Source: Candidatus Omnitrophota bacterium (lineage in GTDB: Bacteria > Omnitrophota > Gorgyraeia > Velamenicoccales > Velamenicoccaceae). Taken from it: DNA of 62,554 bases. The stretch is taken from NCBI GenBank assembly GCA_020052645.1, contig JAGVOQ010000020.1:1-62554 (forward strand), read 5' to 3'. A program made the translations under genes and the position numbers. Shown here one piece after another: positions 1-6,710 of the stretch; positions within the stretch are counted from its first letter, which is position 1, and every line of letters begins with the position of its first letter. The notes below the pieces were generated by a model. The model saw only the letters and a program-made list of their open reading frames with translations, was not told the origin of the DNA and ran no database searches.

Positions 1-8
1 GGGGAGCC

Positions 9-51
9 AAATTAAAAGAGCCCATTGTTGTTTGATGGGCTCTTTTAATTT
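9..51. terminator. Bidirectional hairpin terminator
   Basis: A perfect 17-bp inverted repeat (9-25 with 35-51, 9-nt loop) has an A-rich start and a T-rich end, so it can terminate transcription from either side. It probably closes a gene lying left of the window. Confidence 0.75.
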
Positions 52-70
52 GTTGTTCTTTCGGAAGACG

Positions 71-185
71 AGAACTTAAGGGGTGTGGGGAGAACGTCCC
101 CACGTAGTCGGGGTAACAGGGAGCGCAAGCGACCGCCATAGGGGCTCAAGCCCCTTTGGAATTCGCTGAAAGCGAATTAAGTTCT
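71..185. other. Multibranched inverted-repeat element
   Basis: A 9-bp outer stem (71-79 with 177-185) encloses three further hairpins: GTGGGG/CCCCAC at 85-103, GGGG/CCCC at 141-154 and an 8-bp stem with a GAA loop at 160-178. No coding frame is visible. The compact cloverleaf-like fold suggests a structured RNA or a miniature mobile element. Nothing in the window is a second copy, so its nature is open. Confidence 0.4.
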
Positions 186-226
186 AGGCCGCAGGCCGGA
201 GTTTTCCGGGGGGAGCTTGATTATCT

Positions 227-259
227 AACCCGCTGTGATAGAATATATTGCAGTGGGTT
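227..259 (+). promoter_or_regulatory. 14-bp hairpin upstream of a small gene (module copy a)
   Basis: Two 14-nt arms (227-240, 246-259) pair fully if G-U pairs are allowed, around a 5-nt loop. The arms match hairpins at 750-782 and 1300-1332 with compensating base changes. The right arm carries TTGCAG as in the other copies, but the downstream TATACT-like box is at poor spacing, so promoter function is weaker here. Confidence 0.5.
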
Positions 260-304
260 TTATTTTTATACTGAAAAAAAGGCTATAACATTTAAAGAGA
301 AATA

Positions 305-631
305 ATGGCTAAATGTCCCAGATGCAATAAGGAATATTCATTTATTCGTTCTTTTTTCAGCCTTTATTCAGGGATGGGTAGCTTGAAATCGCTGATAAAT
401 GGCAATATTCTTTGCAACTGCAATAATTGTCAAAAGGGTTTCTATGTTAGATTGAGCACTTTCAATTTATGTTTATTTTTCATTGCTTTATCTGATTTTC
501 TTAGCTTAATAGGTCTTGCTTTTTTGTTTCCTAACATTTTTAGAAGTGAATGGGCTGTATTGATAATTTTATTTGGTTTGTCATTCTTGATTTATTATAT
601 TTGGTGGCGTTATATTGCAAAATCATTTTAG
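305..631 (+). CDS. Small zinc-ribbon-like membrane protein, hypothetical
   Basis: A 108-residue protein of unrecognised family. The N-terminus has a CPRC pair (residues 4-7) and a second cysteine cluster (CNCNNC, about residues 38-43), which together look like a zinc ribbon. Two hydrophobic segments follow (about 52-75 and 83-102). It is probably an inner-membrane protein with a small cytoplasmic metal-binding head. AAAGAG lies just before the ATG as a weak ribosome site. It sits alone between repeat sequences, with the hairpin module 45 nt upstream. No function can be assigned. Confidence 0.7.
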   Translation: MAKCPRCNKEYSFIRSFFSLYSGMGSLKSLINGNILCNCNNCQKGFYVRLSTFNLCLFFIALSDFLSLIGLAFLFPNIFRSEWAVLIILFGLSFLIYYIWWRYIAKSF

Positions 632-749
632 TCTTCTCCTAAGGAACAAAGTGGCAGAGCAATTATAATCAATTACTCATATAATTTCTCAACTTCCTCC
701 GTCATACACTAGTGTCGAAATGCGTCTCACAGGGGGAGCTTTTGTTTCT

Positions 750-798
750 AACTCTCTGTAATACATTCTATTGCAACGGGTTTTTATTTAGTTATAAT
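750..798 (+). promoter_or_regulatory. Hairpin overlapping a promoter (module copy b)
   Basis: A stem of 14-nt arms (750-763, 769-782; 12 of 14 pairs) is followed by TATAAT at 793-798. TTGCAA at 771-776, inside the right arm, is a -35 box with a 16-bp spacer. The hairpin and the promoter therefore share bases, as in copy c at 1300-1349. Confidence 0.6.
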
Positions 799-815
799 AA
801 CACTGGGGGTGTAAA

Positions 816-1196
816 ATGAACGAAAAAATATGGGATGGTATATTAAAAGCATTGGGAGTGTTTGACATTTTCTGGGCTTTTGTTTTTTTCCTCTTGTTAA
901 TAGGTAGCCAATTTGGATTTCTTTGTGGTTTGTTGTTAGGTATTTTCTACATTATGTCAGGTAGTGGTATATTACGTAAGAGTTTAAGAGCACGTAAAAG
1001 ATATCTAATATGGATTACACCTTTAAGTGTGTTAGGAGTATTAAACATTATACCTTTTACCAACCCAAAAATGCCGCAAGGCTTCCGCATGAGCGTTTCA
1101 AATATTATACAGTTTACGTGTATATTTATTATTTTTCCGCTTGCATTGAACATCCTTGTGCTTACTCGCGACAAAGCTAAGGAGCGCTTTCAATAG
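816..1196 (+). CDS. Hypothetical four-helix membrane protein
   Basis: A 126-residue protein with about four hydrophobic segments (roughly 14-32, 34-50, 66-80 and 92-116) and short charged loops. GGGGGT 6 nt before the ATG is the ribosome site. It has its own promoter, which overlaps a hairpin, and no co-directional partner nearby. The family was not recognised; it could be a small DUF-type membrane protein. The opposite-strand frame inside it lacks a ribosome site and is discounted. Confidence 0.65.
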   Translation: MNEKIWDGILKALGVFDIFWAFVFFLLLIGSQFGFLCGLLLGIFYIMSGSGILRKSLRARKRYLIWITPLSVLGVLNIIPFTNPKMPQGFRMSVSNIIQFTCIFIIFPLALNILVLTRDKAKERFQ

Positions 1197-1218
1197 ACAT
1201 TATTAGCCGTTTTTGACC

Positions 1219-1290
1219 GTGAGCCGTTTTCTTGATTAAAAACTCAAACTCATCGGTAAAAGCGGTTTGATGAGAGAACGTATCGGGGAG
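1219..1290. repeat. Dispersed repeat, copy 1 (partner at 5404-5473)
   Basis: About 70 bp starting GTGAGCC and ending near GTATCGGGGAG align with 5404-5473 at roughly 70% identity by eye, including GTGAGCC, TTGAT and TTTGA blocks. Both copies follow a small accessory gene and precede a hairpin. Confidence 0.5.
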
Positions 1291-1299
1291 TTTTTTTCT

Positions 1300-1349
1300 A
1301 ACCCTCTGCAATACATTTTATTGCAGAGGGTTTTTGATTAAGGTATAAT
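1300..1349 (+). promoter_or_regulatory. Perfect hairpin overlapping a promoter (module copy c)
   Basis: A perfect 14-bp stem (1300-1313 with 1319-1332) has TTGCAG (1321-1326) in its right arm. With TATAAT at 1344-1349 and a 17-bp spacer this is a near-consensus sigma-70 promoter. TATAAT ends only 7 nt before the next ATG, so the transcript would have almost no leader. Confidence 0.7.
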
Positions 1350-1356
1350 CAACTGC

Positions 1357-1698
1357 ATGAAGATAGTAGCAGAAACATTAATGCTGGATGAGCTTAAACA
1401 AATGGCTGCCGCTACATTTGGAAACATGATAAAGGCAGTCGTCGATATTGACCGAGAACTTATTGCGGTTGATGCTGAACTCCATTCTGATTTAGAGGCA
1501 TTGTTGCTCGAGAATGGATCAAAACAGAAAAGTCTTTGGGGTATTAATCTTTATCCGGAAATACAGGGTGAAGATTTTATCGAGTTCGATTCTATGATTA
1601 ATATGCGTCCTTCGCAGGGCAATAGAAGCCGCGGAATAGACAATGTGGAAATTCTAAAAAAAATTGTTGAAGTTGTTGTCAAGAGAGTGAAAAAATGA
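1357..1698 (+). CDS. DUF5674 family protein
   Basis: A 113-residue soluble protein resembling the DUF5674 family, which is common in candidate-phylum genomes and has no known function. The N-terminal half is acidic with a VDIDRE segment; the middle has WGINLYPE, and the MRPSQGNRSRG stretch (about residues 86-96) is the most conserved-looking part. The stop overlaps the start of the next gene by 4 bp (ATGA), so the two are translationally coupled. Size, coupling and isolation in an accessory region resemble a toxin-antitoxin pair, but that is inference. Confidence 0.7.
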   Translation: MKIVAETLMLDELKQMAAATFGNMIKAVVDIDRELIAVDAELHSDLEALLLENGSKQKSLWGINLYPEIQGEDFIEFDSMINMRPSQGNRSRGIDNVEILKKIVEVVVKRVKK

Positions 1699-2027
1699 AT
1701 TTTCAACATAAAGATCTTGCAACAGGTCGCTGGGGTCAGTTATCTTTTTTAGAACAAATGGCGAATATCGGCAGTGAAGTAGAGCGCGCGCTTAATTGGA
1801 GAACAAAAAATAATGCCGATTATGCGCAAAAGGCAAGTGAGCGAGCTCTTGAGTTGATAGATTTAACTCTTGGGATAACCAAAAAACCTTCCCATTTCAA
1901 AGAAATCGCGCGCCTCAGAGAAGCCATTGTCGATTACTTTTTTGACTCGAATCAGTTTAAGTCCAGCGATAAATTATGGCATAATTATTTCTCGTATTTT
2001 ACTTATGCCGCGCGTAGAAATTATTAA
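1695..2027 (+). CDS. Conserved partner of DUF5674, hypothetical
   Basis: A 110-residue helical protein without membrane segments. A pattern of the type QHKDLATGRW near the start and DKLWHNYFSYFTYAAR at the end is, from memory, seen in proteins paired with DUF5674 in candidate phyla; that association was not checked here. It overlaps the upstream gene by 4 bp, which indicates stoichiometric co-expression. It may be the toxin or antitoxin of the pair, or a subunit of one complex. Confidence 0.65.
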   Translation: MNFQHKDLATGRWGQLSFLEQMANIGSEVERALNWRTKNNADYAQKASERALELIDLTLGITKKPSHFKEIARLREAIVDYFFDSNQFKSSDKLWHNYFSYFTYAARRNY

Positions 2028-2090
2028 AAAATAGTTAATTCGTTCTGCAATTCAAAGAATAGCTTCGCTTTTTATGAAATGGAGGAAAAG

Positions 2091-2405
2091 ATGAAAAAAA
2101 ACATTGTAATCGTATCAATAATGTTGCTCATAGCCCTACATTTATTTGTGGTTTATGCTCAAGATATTGAAAAAGAAAACGATGCCAATGTTCCTCCTGG
2201 TATGGTTATGAAAAGAATAAAAGGTAGATATATGATAATACCCAAGGATTCATGGGTACATAAAAGGGGAGATTTGTTGGTCATGGAGGATATTAATGCG
2301 TACGTTGCCAGGAAAATTATGGAGATTGAAAAACGTCTTGAGAAAATAGATGCTGATCTGGAGGCTATACATAAAGGGCTGCGGGAATCAAAAAATAGCG
2401 TTTAA
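2091..2405 (+). CDS. Small secreted hypothetical protein
   Basis: Starting at this ATG, with GGAGG 5 nt upstream, gives about 104 residues that begin with a signal peptide (MKKN, hydrophobic core, cleavage likely after VYA). An upstream in-frame ATG at 2079 overlaps that GGAGG and is less likely. The mature part carries a PPGMVMKRIKGRY segment and ends in a short amphipathic, probably coiled-coil, helix rich in Glu and Lys. It is likely periplasmic. No family was recognised. Confidence 0.6.
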   Translation: MKKNIVIVSIMLLIALHLFVVYAQDIEKENDANVPPGMVMKRIKGRYMIIPKDSWVHKRGDLLVMEDINAYVARKIMEIEKRLEKIDADLEAIHKGLRESKNSV

Positions 2406-2529
2406 CAGAAATAAGCGCCGAATAATTTTAAATTCAAAAAAATAATGGATAGAAAACTAAAGGGTATAAAGTCAACTGGTATCGTAGAGTTAATTTTTAG
2501 AAGTTAAATATAAGAAAGGAGAGATGTAA

Positions 2530-3285
2530 ATGAAAAAAGCATTTTTTGTTTTTAGCTGTTTTTTATTTTTGCTAGTTATTTATCCTGTATTTGCGCAAGG
2601 CGAAGAATCTTCAAATGCAAAATGGAAGCAAGACCTACGTTCTGATAGGCAAGAGATTAAAGAGCAGCGCGATGAAATGAAAGATAATGCTCAGGCTGCC
2701 AGGGCAGAAGAAGAACAGCTTAGGCAACAAATAGGCAAAGCTATCGCTTCAGGAGATAAGGAAGCAGCAAGCCAGCTTAGGGAACAACTAAAAACTATGC
2801 ATCGGGAAAATGTGCAGGGTAAAATTCAGGATAGGAAGGATATCCATGAAGATATAAAAGATTTTAGAGGAGACGTAAAAGAAGCCCGCAAGGAAGGCAA
2901 TTTGCCTCCTAAAATGGATAGAGATAATAATCCTCCGGGACGAAAAGGTGGTCCAGGAACTAACTGGGAAAATCCACCGGGGCCGAAAGGCGGACCAGGA
3001 GTAAGTCCTGACCGAAGAGGTGGCAGAGATAATGACAATAATCCTCCCGGACGAAAAGGTGGTCCAGGAACTAACTGGGAAAATCCACCAGGGCCGAAAG
3101 GCGGACCAGGAGTAAGTCCTGACCGAAGAGGTGGCAGAGATAATGACAATAATCCTCCGGGACGAAAAGGTGGCCCAGGGACGAATTGGAAAAATCCACC
3201 GGGGCCGAAAGGCGGACCAGGAGCAAGCCCTCATAAGAAACCTCAAGGAAATGGTTCACGAGCCGTAGGTGGTCGTAGAAAATAA
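2530..3285 (+). CDS. Secreted protein with collagen-like Gly/Pro repeats
   Basis: 251 residues: a signal peptide (about 1-22, cleavage after VFA), a highly charged coiled-coil region rich in Glu, Gln, Arg and Lys (about 30-125), then three 37-residue tandem repeats of the type NNPPGRKGGPG...NPPGPKGGPG, and a short basic tail. The repeats are strongly basic and low in complexity. The Gly-Pro-X-like pattern recalls collagen-like or structural surface proteins but lacks strict Gly every third residue. It is probably exported to the periplasm or surface. A strong terminator follows it. Confidence 0.65.
   Translation: MKKAFFVFSCFLFLLVIYPVFAQGEESSNAKWKQDLRSDRQEIKEQRDEMKDNAQAARAEEEQLRQQIGKAIASGDKEAASQLREQLKTMHRENVQGKIQDRKDIHEDIKDFRGDVKEARKEGNLPPKMDRDNNPPGRKGGPGTNWENPPGPKGGPGVSPDRRGGRDNDNNPPGRKGGPGTNWENPPGPKGGPGVSPDRRGGRDNDNNPPGRKGGPGTNWKNPPGPKGGPGASPHKKPQGNGSRAVGGRRK
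2926..3234 (+). repeat. 111-bp in-frame tandem repeat (2.8 copies)
   Basis: Units begin at 2926, 3037 and 3148. Units 1 and 2 are nearly identical at the DNA level; the third is slightly diverged and truncated. The high identity implies recent duplication or homogenisation and a length-variable locus. Confidence 0.85.
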
Positions 3286-3321
3286 TAAATATAGCTGTTT
3301 TTTGTTTTGAATAATCGCAGA

Positions 3322-3350
3322 AAGCCCGGCAGAAATGCTGGGCTTTTTTG
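3322..3350 (+). terminator. Rho-independent terminator
   Basis: AAGCCCGGCA pairs with TGCTGGGCTT around a 4-nt loop, followed by a T run. It closes the repeat-protein gene. Confidence 0.85.
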
Positions 3351-3459
3351 TTTGACAAGAGTGCTTATTGGAGTTATACAAGAAAGGGTAGATTAGGTTT
3401 AAGGGTATAGAAAACACTCTAATTTGCTAAAATAGTAATAGAATAGAAAGGAGATTTAT

Positions 3460-4149
3460 ATGATTGGAGAAGAAGGAGATATGAATTCGCTCAATTGGAA
3501 CACCATGCTGTGGGAGCCCATAAGGCAAAATGGTGAAAAATTTGCTGGATTTATTCCGAGTATAATTAATGCGTTTTATATACTTATATTTGGGTGGGTT
3601 ATTGCTTTTGCCACTCGGTTTATTACCAGAAAATTCTTAAAGTTTATTAACTTTGATAAGATCGCGGAAAAAACCGGCATGGTTGCTGTCTTGAATGAAA
3701 ATGGAATCAATACGGTGCCTACGGAATGGTTTAGTCGCTTGTTTTATTGGATTGTGATGATTGCGGCTGTTATTCAATCTTTGAGTGAATTAAAATTGGG
3801 CGATGCCGCAGGCGGGTTGGATCTATTCTCTGGTTTTGTTTTTCAGAGTGTTGGGTTGCTCGCAATTTTTATCATCGGGCTTTTTATGAGCGTTGTTCTT
3901 TCAAAGATTATTGTGACAACAGCAACGAATTTAAAGGTGAAGGCACCTCAAGCCTACGGCCGGACAATGAAGTGGGCAGTTTTAATCTTCACAATTTTAT
4001 TAGTTTTAAGGCAGATTGCGATTCCGATGAATTTTATTTTTATTGTAGCAGGAGCGGTTTTTGTAAGTATCTGTATCGCATTCATCATTGCTTTTGGAGT
4101 AGGAGGAGCAGGCTGGGCAGCTAAAGTGCTGGAGAGGATGTCCAAATAG
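3460..4149 (+). CDS. Conserved TM-helix membrane protein, mechanosensitive-channel-like
   Basis: A 229-residue integral membrane protein with about five hydrophobic segments. It resembles the short conserved-TM-helix proteins (PF05552-like) related to the membrane part of small-conductance mechanosensitive channels: a first helix with GWVIAFATRFITRKFL, a soluble loop, and a glycine-rich last helix (AFGVGGAGWA). There is no C-terminal soluble MscS domain. Two starts are possible, this ATG with AAAGGAG or 3481 with AAGGAG; the former adds seven residues. It stands alone between intergenic repeats. Confidence 0.65.
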   Translation: MIGEEGDMNSLNWNTMLWEPIRQNGEKFAGFIPSIINAFYILIFGWVIAFATRFITRKFLKFINFDKIAEKTGMVAVLNENGINTVPTEWFSRLFYWIVMIAAVIQSLSELKLGDAAGGLDLFSGFVFQSVGLLAIFIIGLFMSVVLSKIIVTTATNLKVKAPQAYGRTMKWAVLIFTILLVLRQIAIPMNFIFIVAGAVFVSICIAFIIAFGVGGAGWAAKVLERMSK

Positions 4150-4270
4150 AATTTAATGTATCGTCTTTCAAAAGATTGAATAAAGCTGTCCGAAAATCAT
4201 AGTCTTAAAGGGAAAAGCAAATTTATAACATGTTGCAGCAATTTTTGTTACAGCGGGTTTTATTTCTGAG

Positions 4271-4394
4271 TAAACCCCGTTAGAAAACGAAGTTCTCTAA
4301 CGGATTGCGCTCAACTGATGTCTTAAACCACCGTCGGCTTTATCACTGGATAACCGCCGACACAAAGTCGGCGGCTTTCTCTAACGGGGTAAAA
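4271..4394 (-). mobile_element. Palindrome-ended miniature element, long form
   Basis: About 120 bp bounded by CCCCGTTAG and CTAACGGGG. It matches the reverse complement of 59716-59841 at about 85-90% by eye, including an internal block with CTGATGTCTTAAA. No coding capacity. It inserted just upstream of the ribosome site of the next gene. Confidence 0.75.
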
Positions 4395-4415
4395 TAATTT
4401 TCAAGGAGGTGTATT

Positions 4416-4829
4416 ATGAAAATAGGAAAAGTACTTATTGCGGCAGTGACAGTTTCGGTGTTTGGTGCGATTTTTGCAGGCGTTACCTGCGGATGGTTGT
4501 TTAATTGGGTATATAAACTTGAGCCGACAAATGTATGGAAGCCGATGGAAGGCTCGCCAGGTTTATTATTTTACATAGGCAGTTTTCTGCTTAATATAAT
4601 TTTAGCAGTTATTTATGCATTACTCCGAAAGGGTATCCCCGGGAAAAATAAATTAGCCAAAGGCATCATTTTTGGATTATGCGTTTGGGCCGTTGGAATG
4701 TTGCCTGGGATGTTTTCAACTTATTATTTTATGACAGTGGCGATCGGCGTGGTAATTTACTGGACTATTTTAGGCTTAATTGAAATGCCGATCAAAGGCC
4801 TAATAATTGCTGCCATATATGGCGAATAA
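4416..4829 (+). CDS. Hypothetical four-helix membrane protein
   Basis: 137 residues with four predicted membrane segments (about 5-27, 50-70, 82-100 and 105-130) and AAGGAGG 8 nt before the ATG. A conserved-looking loop reads EPTNVWKPMEG between helices 1 and 2. No family was recognised with certainty. The gene is monocistronic, preceded by a miniature element and followed by an omega-RNA-like repeat, so it belongs to the accessory patch at the left end. Confidence 0.65.
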   Translation: MKIGKVLIAAVTVSVFGAIFAGVTCGWLFNWVYKLEPTNVWKPMEGSPGLLFYIGSFLLNIILAVIYALLRKGIPGKNKLAKGIIFGLCVWAVGMLPGMFSTYYFMTVAIGVVIYWTILGLIEMPIKGLIIAAIYGE

Positions 4830-4924
4830 GGGATTATGAAGCATTTCCTCCGTCATAAACCAGTTGTGGAATTTCTTTTTTAGGAAAAGAGGGACTTTAA
4901 GGGGAGAGGTTGTCTCCTTTTAAG

Positions 4925-5081
4925 TTTTTTTAATCCCACGGCAGGATTCCTAAGGCCTTTAGGCCGGGGATGAATACAGGTTGCCTTTGGGAGGGAACCC
5001 TCGGGAAGGTGTTGTTAGAATTATTCTCGAGATTGTTTGAAAGAAAAAAGGAGCCCCGGGCTTTAGCCCGGGGGATTCCAC
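4925..5081 (+). mobile_element. Orphan IS200/IS605-like right-end element, type A copy 1
   Basis: A 157-bp non-coding block, about 98% identical to 13160-13315. It carries a hairpin followed by GGGGATGAAT, a GGGAGGGAA...CCC segment, and a terminal stem (CCCCGGG, loop CTTTAG, CCCGGGG) ending GGATTCCAC. This layout resembles the right end and omega-RNA scaffold of TnpB-type elements. No transposase or tnpB lies near it. Confidence 0.6.
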
Positions 5082-5130
5082 TAGGATGGAAGAGCTCTCT
5101 TATCAATTTTTTGATGCAGAGGGTTTTTGC

Positions 5131-5158
5131 TTGACCTTTCTGTTGGTTAGAGTATACT
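5131..5158 (+). promoter_or_regulatory. Promoter of the two-CW gene
   Basis: TTGACC (5131-5136), a 16-bp spacer and TATACT (5153-5158) lie only 6 nt before the ATG, so the message would be leaderless. The preceding GATGCAGAGGGTTTTTG resembles the right arm of the hairpin module at 1300-1332. Confidence 0.65.
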
Positions 5159-5164
5159 TTCCGC

Positions 5165-5377
5165 ATGGATAGTAAGCAGCCTCAAAATTGTTGGGAATTC
5201 CAGAATTGCCCGAAAGAAATTAGAGATAATTGTCCGGCATATAAGATGAACATGGGCAGAAAATGTTGGGCCGTAGCAAGTTATGTTAAGGAGGGATGTC
5301 CTAAGACTTACAGAGGTTTTTTGTATTGCAGCGACTGTCCATGGTTTAAAAAAATGAATCCAGATCTTTTTAAGTAA
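5165..5377 (+). CDS. Two-CW-type cysteine-rich small protein
   Basis: A 70-residue soluble protein with nine cysteines in a duplicated pattern: NCWEFQNCP with NCPAY, then KCWAV with EGCP, and a final CSDCPW. This matches the two-CW motif found in small proteins and at the ends of signalling proteins, presumed to bind zinc or an iron-sulfur cluster. There is no ribosome site; the promoter is so close that leaderless translation is likely. A bidirectional terminator separates it from the convergent transporter gene. Confidence 0.7.
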   Translation: MDSKQPQNCWEFQNCPKEIRDNCPAYKMNMGRKCWAVASYVKEGCPKTYRGFLYCSDCPWFKKMNPDLFK

Positions 5378-5403
5378 GCTGTTTTAAGAGTGGTTGTTTT
5401 TCT

Positions 5404-5473
5404 GTGAGCCATTTTTTTGATCAAGAAGTAGAATTTAGCGGTTAAAGTGATTTGAAAGAGAATGTATTGGGCA
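5404..5473. repeat. Dispersed repeat, copy 2 (partner at 1219-1290)
   Basis: It aligns with 1219-1290 and also lies downstream of a small accessory gene and just upstream of a hairpin. It may be a remnant of the same duplicated module. Confidence 0.5.
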
Positions 5474-5485
5474 GCTAAATTAAAA

Positions 5486-5512
5486 AGCCCGTTGCGAAAG
5501 CAGCGGGTTTCT
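5486..5512. terminator. Convergent bidirectional terminator
   Basis: An interrupted stem (AGCCCG..TGC with GCA..CGGGTT around GAAA), A-rich before and T-rich after, sits between two convergent genes and can serve both. Confidence 0.75.
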
Positions 5513-6505
5513 TTATTTGGAGGGTGCCGGAAGGTTTGTTTTTGATCTTTTGGTTCCGTTGGTTTTGATGATTTTCTGGTGATGGATTCGTTTAACCAAT
5601 ATGATCCAGGTTAATATTCCGAGGATTATTATTCCAACCATAAAAAATAAATAAGCCACTTTCCAGCTGATGCCCTGGGTCATCATGGAAAATTCAGACA
5701 TACCGCCGATACTGGCAATGAGATTGAGGGGAAGAAAGACGACATTGATCAGGGTTAGATTTTTTAAGAGAATGTTCATGTTGTTGTTGATGATGTTTCC
5801 TCTGGCATCCATAAGCCCGGAGAGGACGGAGGAATAGATTTCCGTCTGTTTGCTGCATTGCTGGTGCTCGATAATGATATCGTCAAGCATTTCCAAGGCT
5901 TCTTGAGAGAAACCTATTTTTTCAGTATTATTGCGCAGTTTGGTCAGGACTGAAGCATTGGCTTCCAGGGCATTCAGGTAATAGATAAGACTCTCGCTTA
6001 GGTTAAACATCTGAAGTAAGTATTGGTTCTCCATGGATATATTTAATTTCGATTGGAGCTCAGCATTAAGTTGACGCATGACTTTGAGATGGCCGAGAAA
6101 ATGGTGAATGGTGTCCATGAAAATTCTTAAAACAACGTTGTTGAGTGAAGTAGCACCCAAAAGCTTCCCCGTGCTGAACGGCGTTGTGTTTTCACCTAAA
6201 ATTACTGTGAGCCTGTCTTTTTTTAAAAACATGCCCAGAGAGGATACTTCAAATTTTAATTGTTCTTTAAATGAGGCGGCATTAGGGCGCTTCCAGATGA
6301 TGTAGAGTTGGTCCGTTGTTAATTCTGCGCGGGAGATTTCATCCGGATCCAATGCGGATTCCAAGTCATGCTGGTCAAGGCGAAGGGTAGCGTAGAGTTC
6401 TTTTTTTTCTGATTCGCTGAGAAGGGAATAAACAATTATATTGCACGTTTCAGCGGTGCTTTCGATGATGCACTCGTCTTTTAGTTCAAATAATTCTTTC
6501 ACCAT
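5513..6505 (-). CDS. CorA-like divalent cation transporter with variant GMN motif
   Basis: 330 residues: a long N-terminal cytoplasmic alpha/beta and helical region (to about 255) and two C-terminal membrane helices (about 262-280 and 290-315), the CorA topology. At the end of the first membrane helix, where CorA proteins carry Gly-Met-Asn, the sequence reads IGGMSEF, so the asparagine is replaced by serine. In the family this loop selects hydrated Mg2+, so substrate may differ; members without GMN are known to carry other cations. A basic tail rich in Lys and His follows. It is transcribed divergently from the next gene, with about 200 bp between them. Confidence 0.75.
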   Translation of the reverse strand: MVKELFELKDECIIESTAETCNIIVYSLLSESEKKELYATLRLDQHDLESALDPDEISRAELTTDQLYIIWKRPNAASFKEQLKFEVSSLGMFLKKDRLTVILGENTTPFSTGKLLGATSLNNVVLRIFMDTIHHFLGHLKVMRQLNAELQSKLNISMENQYLLQMFNLSESLIYYLNALEANASVLTKLRNNTEKIGFSQEALEMLDDIIIEHQQCSKQTEIYSSVLSGLMDARGNIINNNMNILLKNLTLINVVFLPLNLIASIGGMSEFSMMTQGISWKVAYLFFMVGIIILGILTWIILVKRIHHQKIIKTNGTKRSKTNLPAPSK

Positions 6506-6710
6506 AACCTCCCTATGGGACTAAAGATACTGTCGGTCTATAATTACTATAGGATATTTTTTTGATAATTTAAAGTAATAATTCTAATCTTTTTTCAGGA
6601 CGTTTTATTTTTAGGAACGATGAAACAAGGCAAAAATCAATAATTTCTAACTCATTTGTTTAATGGTATACTAAAAGAGATTACGAGATTAATCTTAACC
6701 AATTCTTATT

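Noticed and set aside
227-1332. Integron attC sites
   Set aside because: The hairpins lack the paired RYYYAAC/GTTRRRY core boxes and an integrase is not seen; the hairpins sit before rather than after genes.
2788-3246. Long minus-strand open frames across the repeat gene
   Set aside because: They are mirror frames of the GC-rich repeats, with no ribosome site and compositionally odd protein; the plus frame has a signal peptide and a ribosome site.
4925-5164. CRISPR array
   Set aside because: The repeats are dispersed single copies without regularly spaced direct repeats; no cas genes occur in the window.
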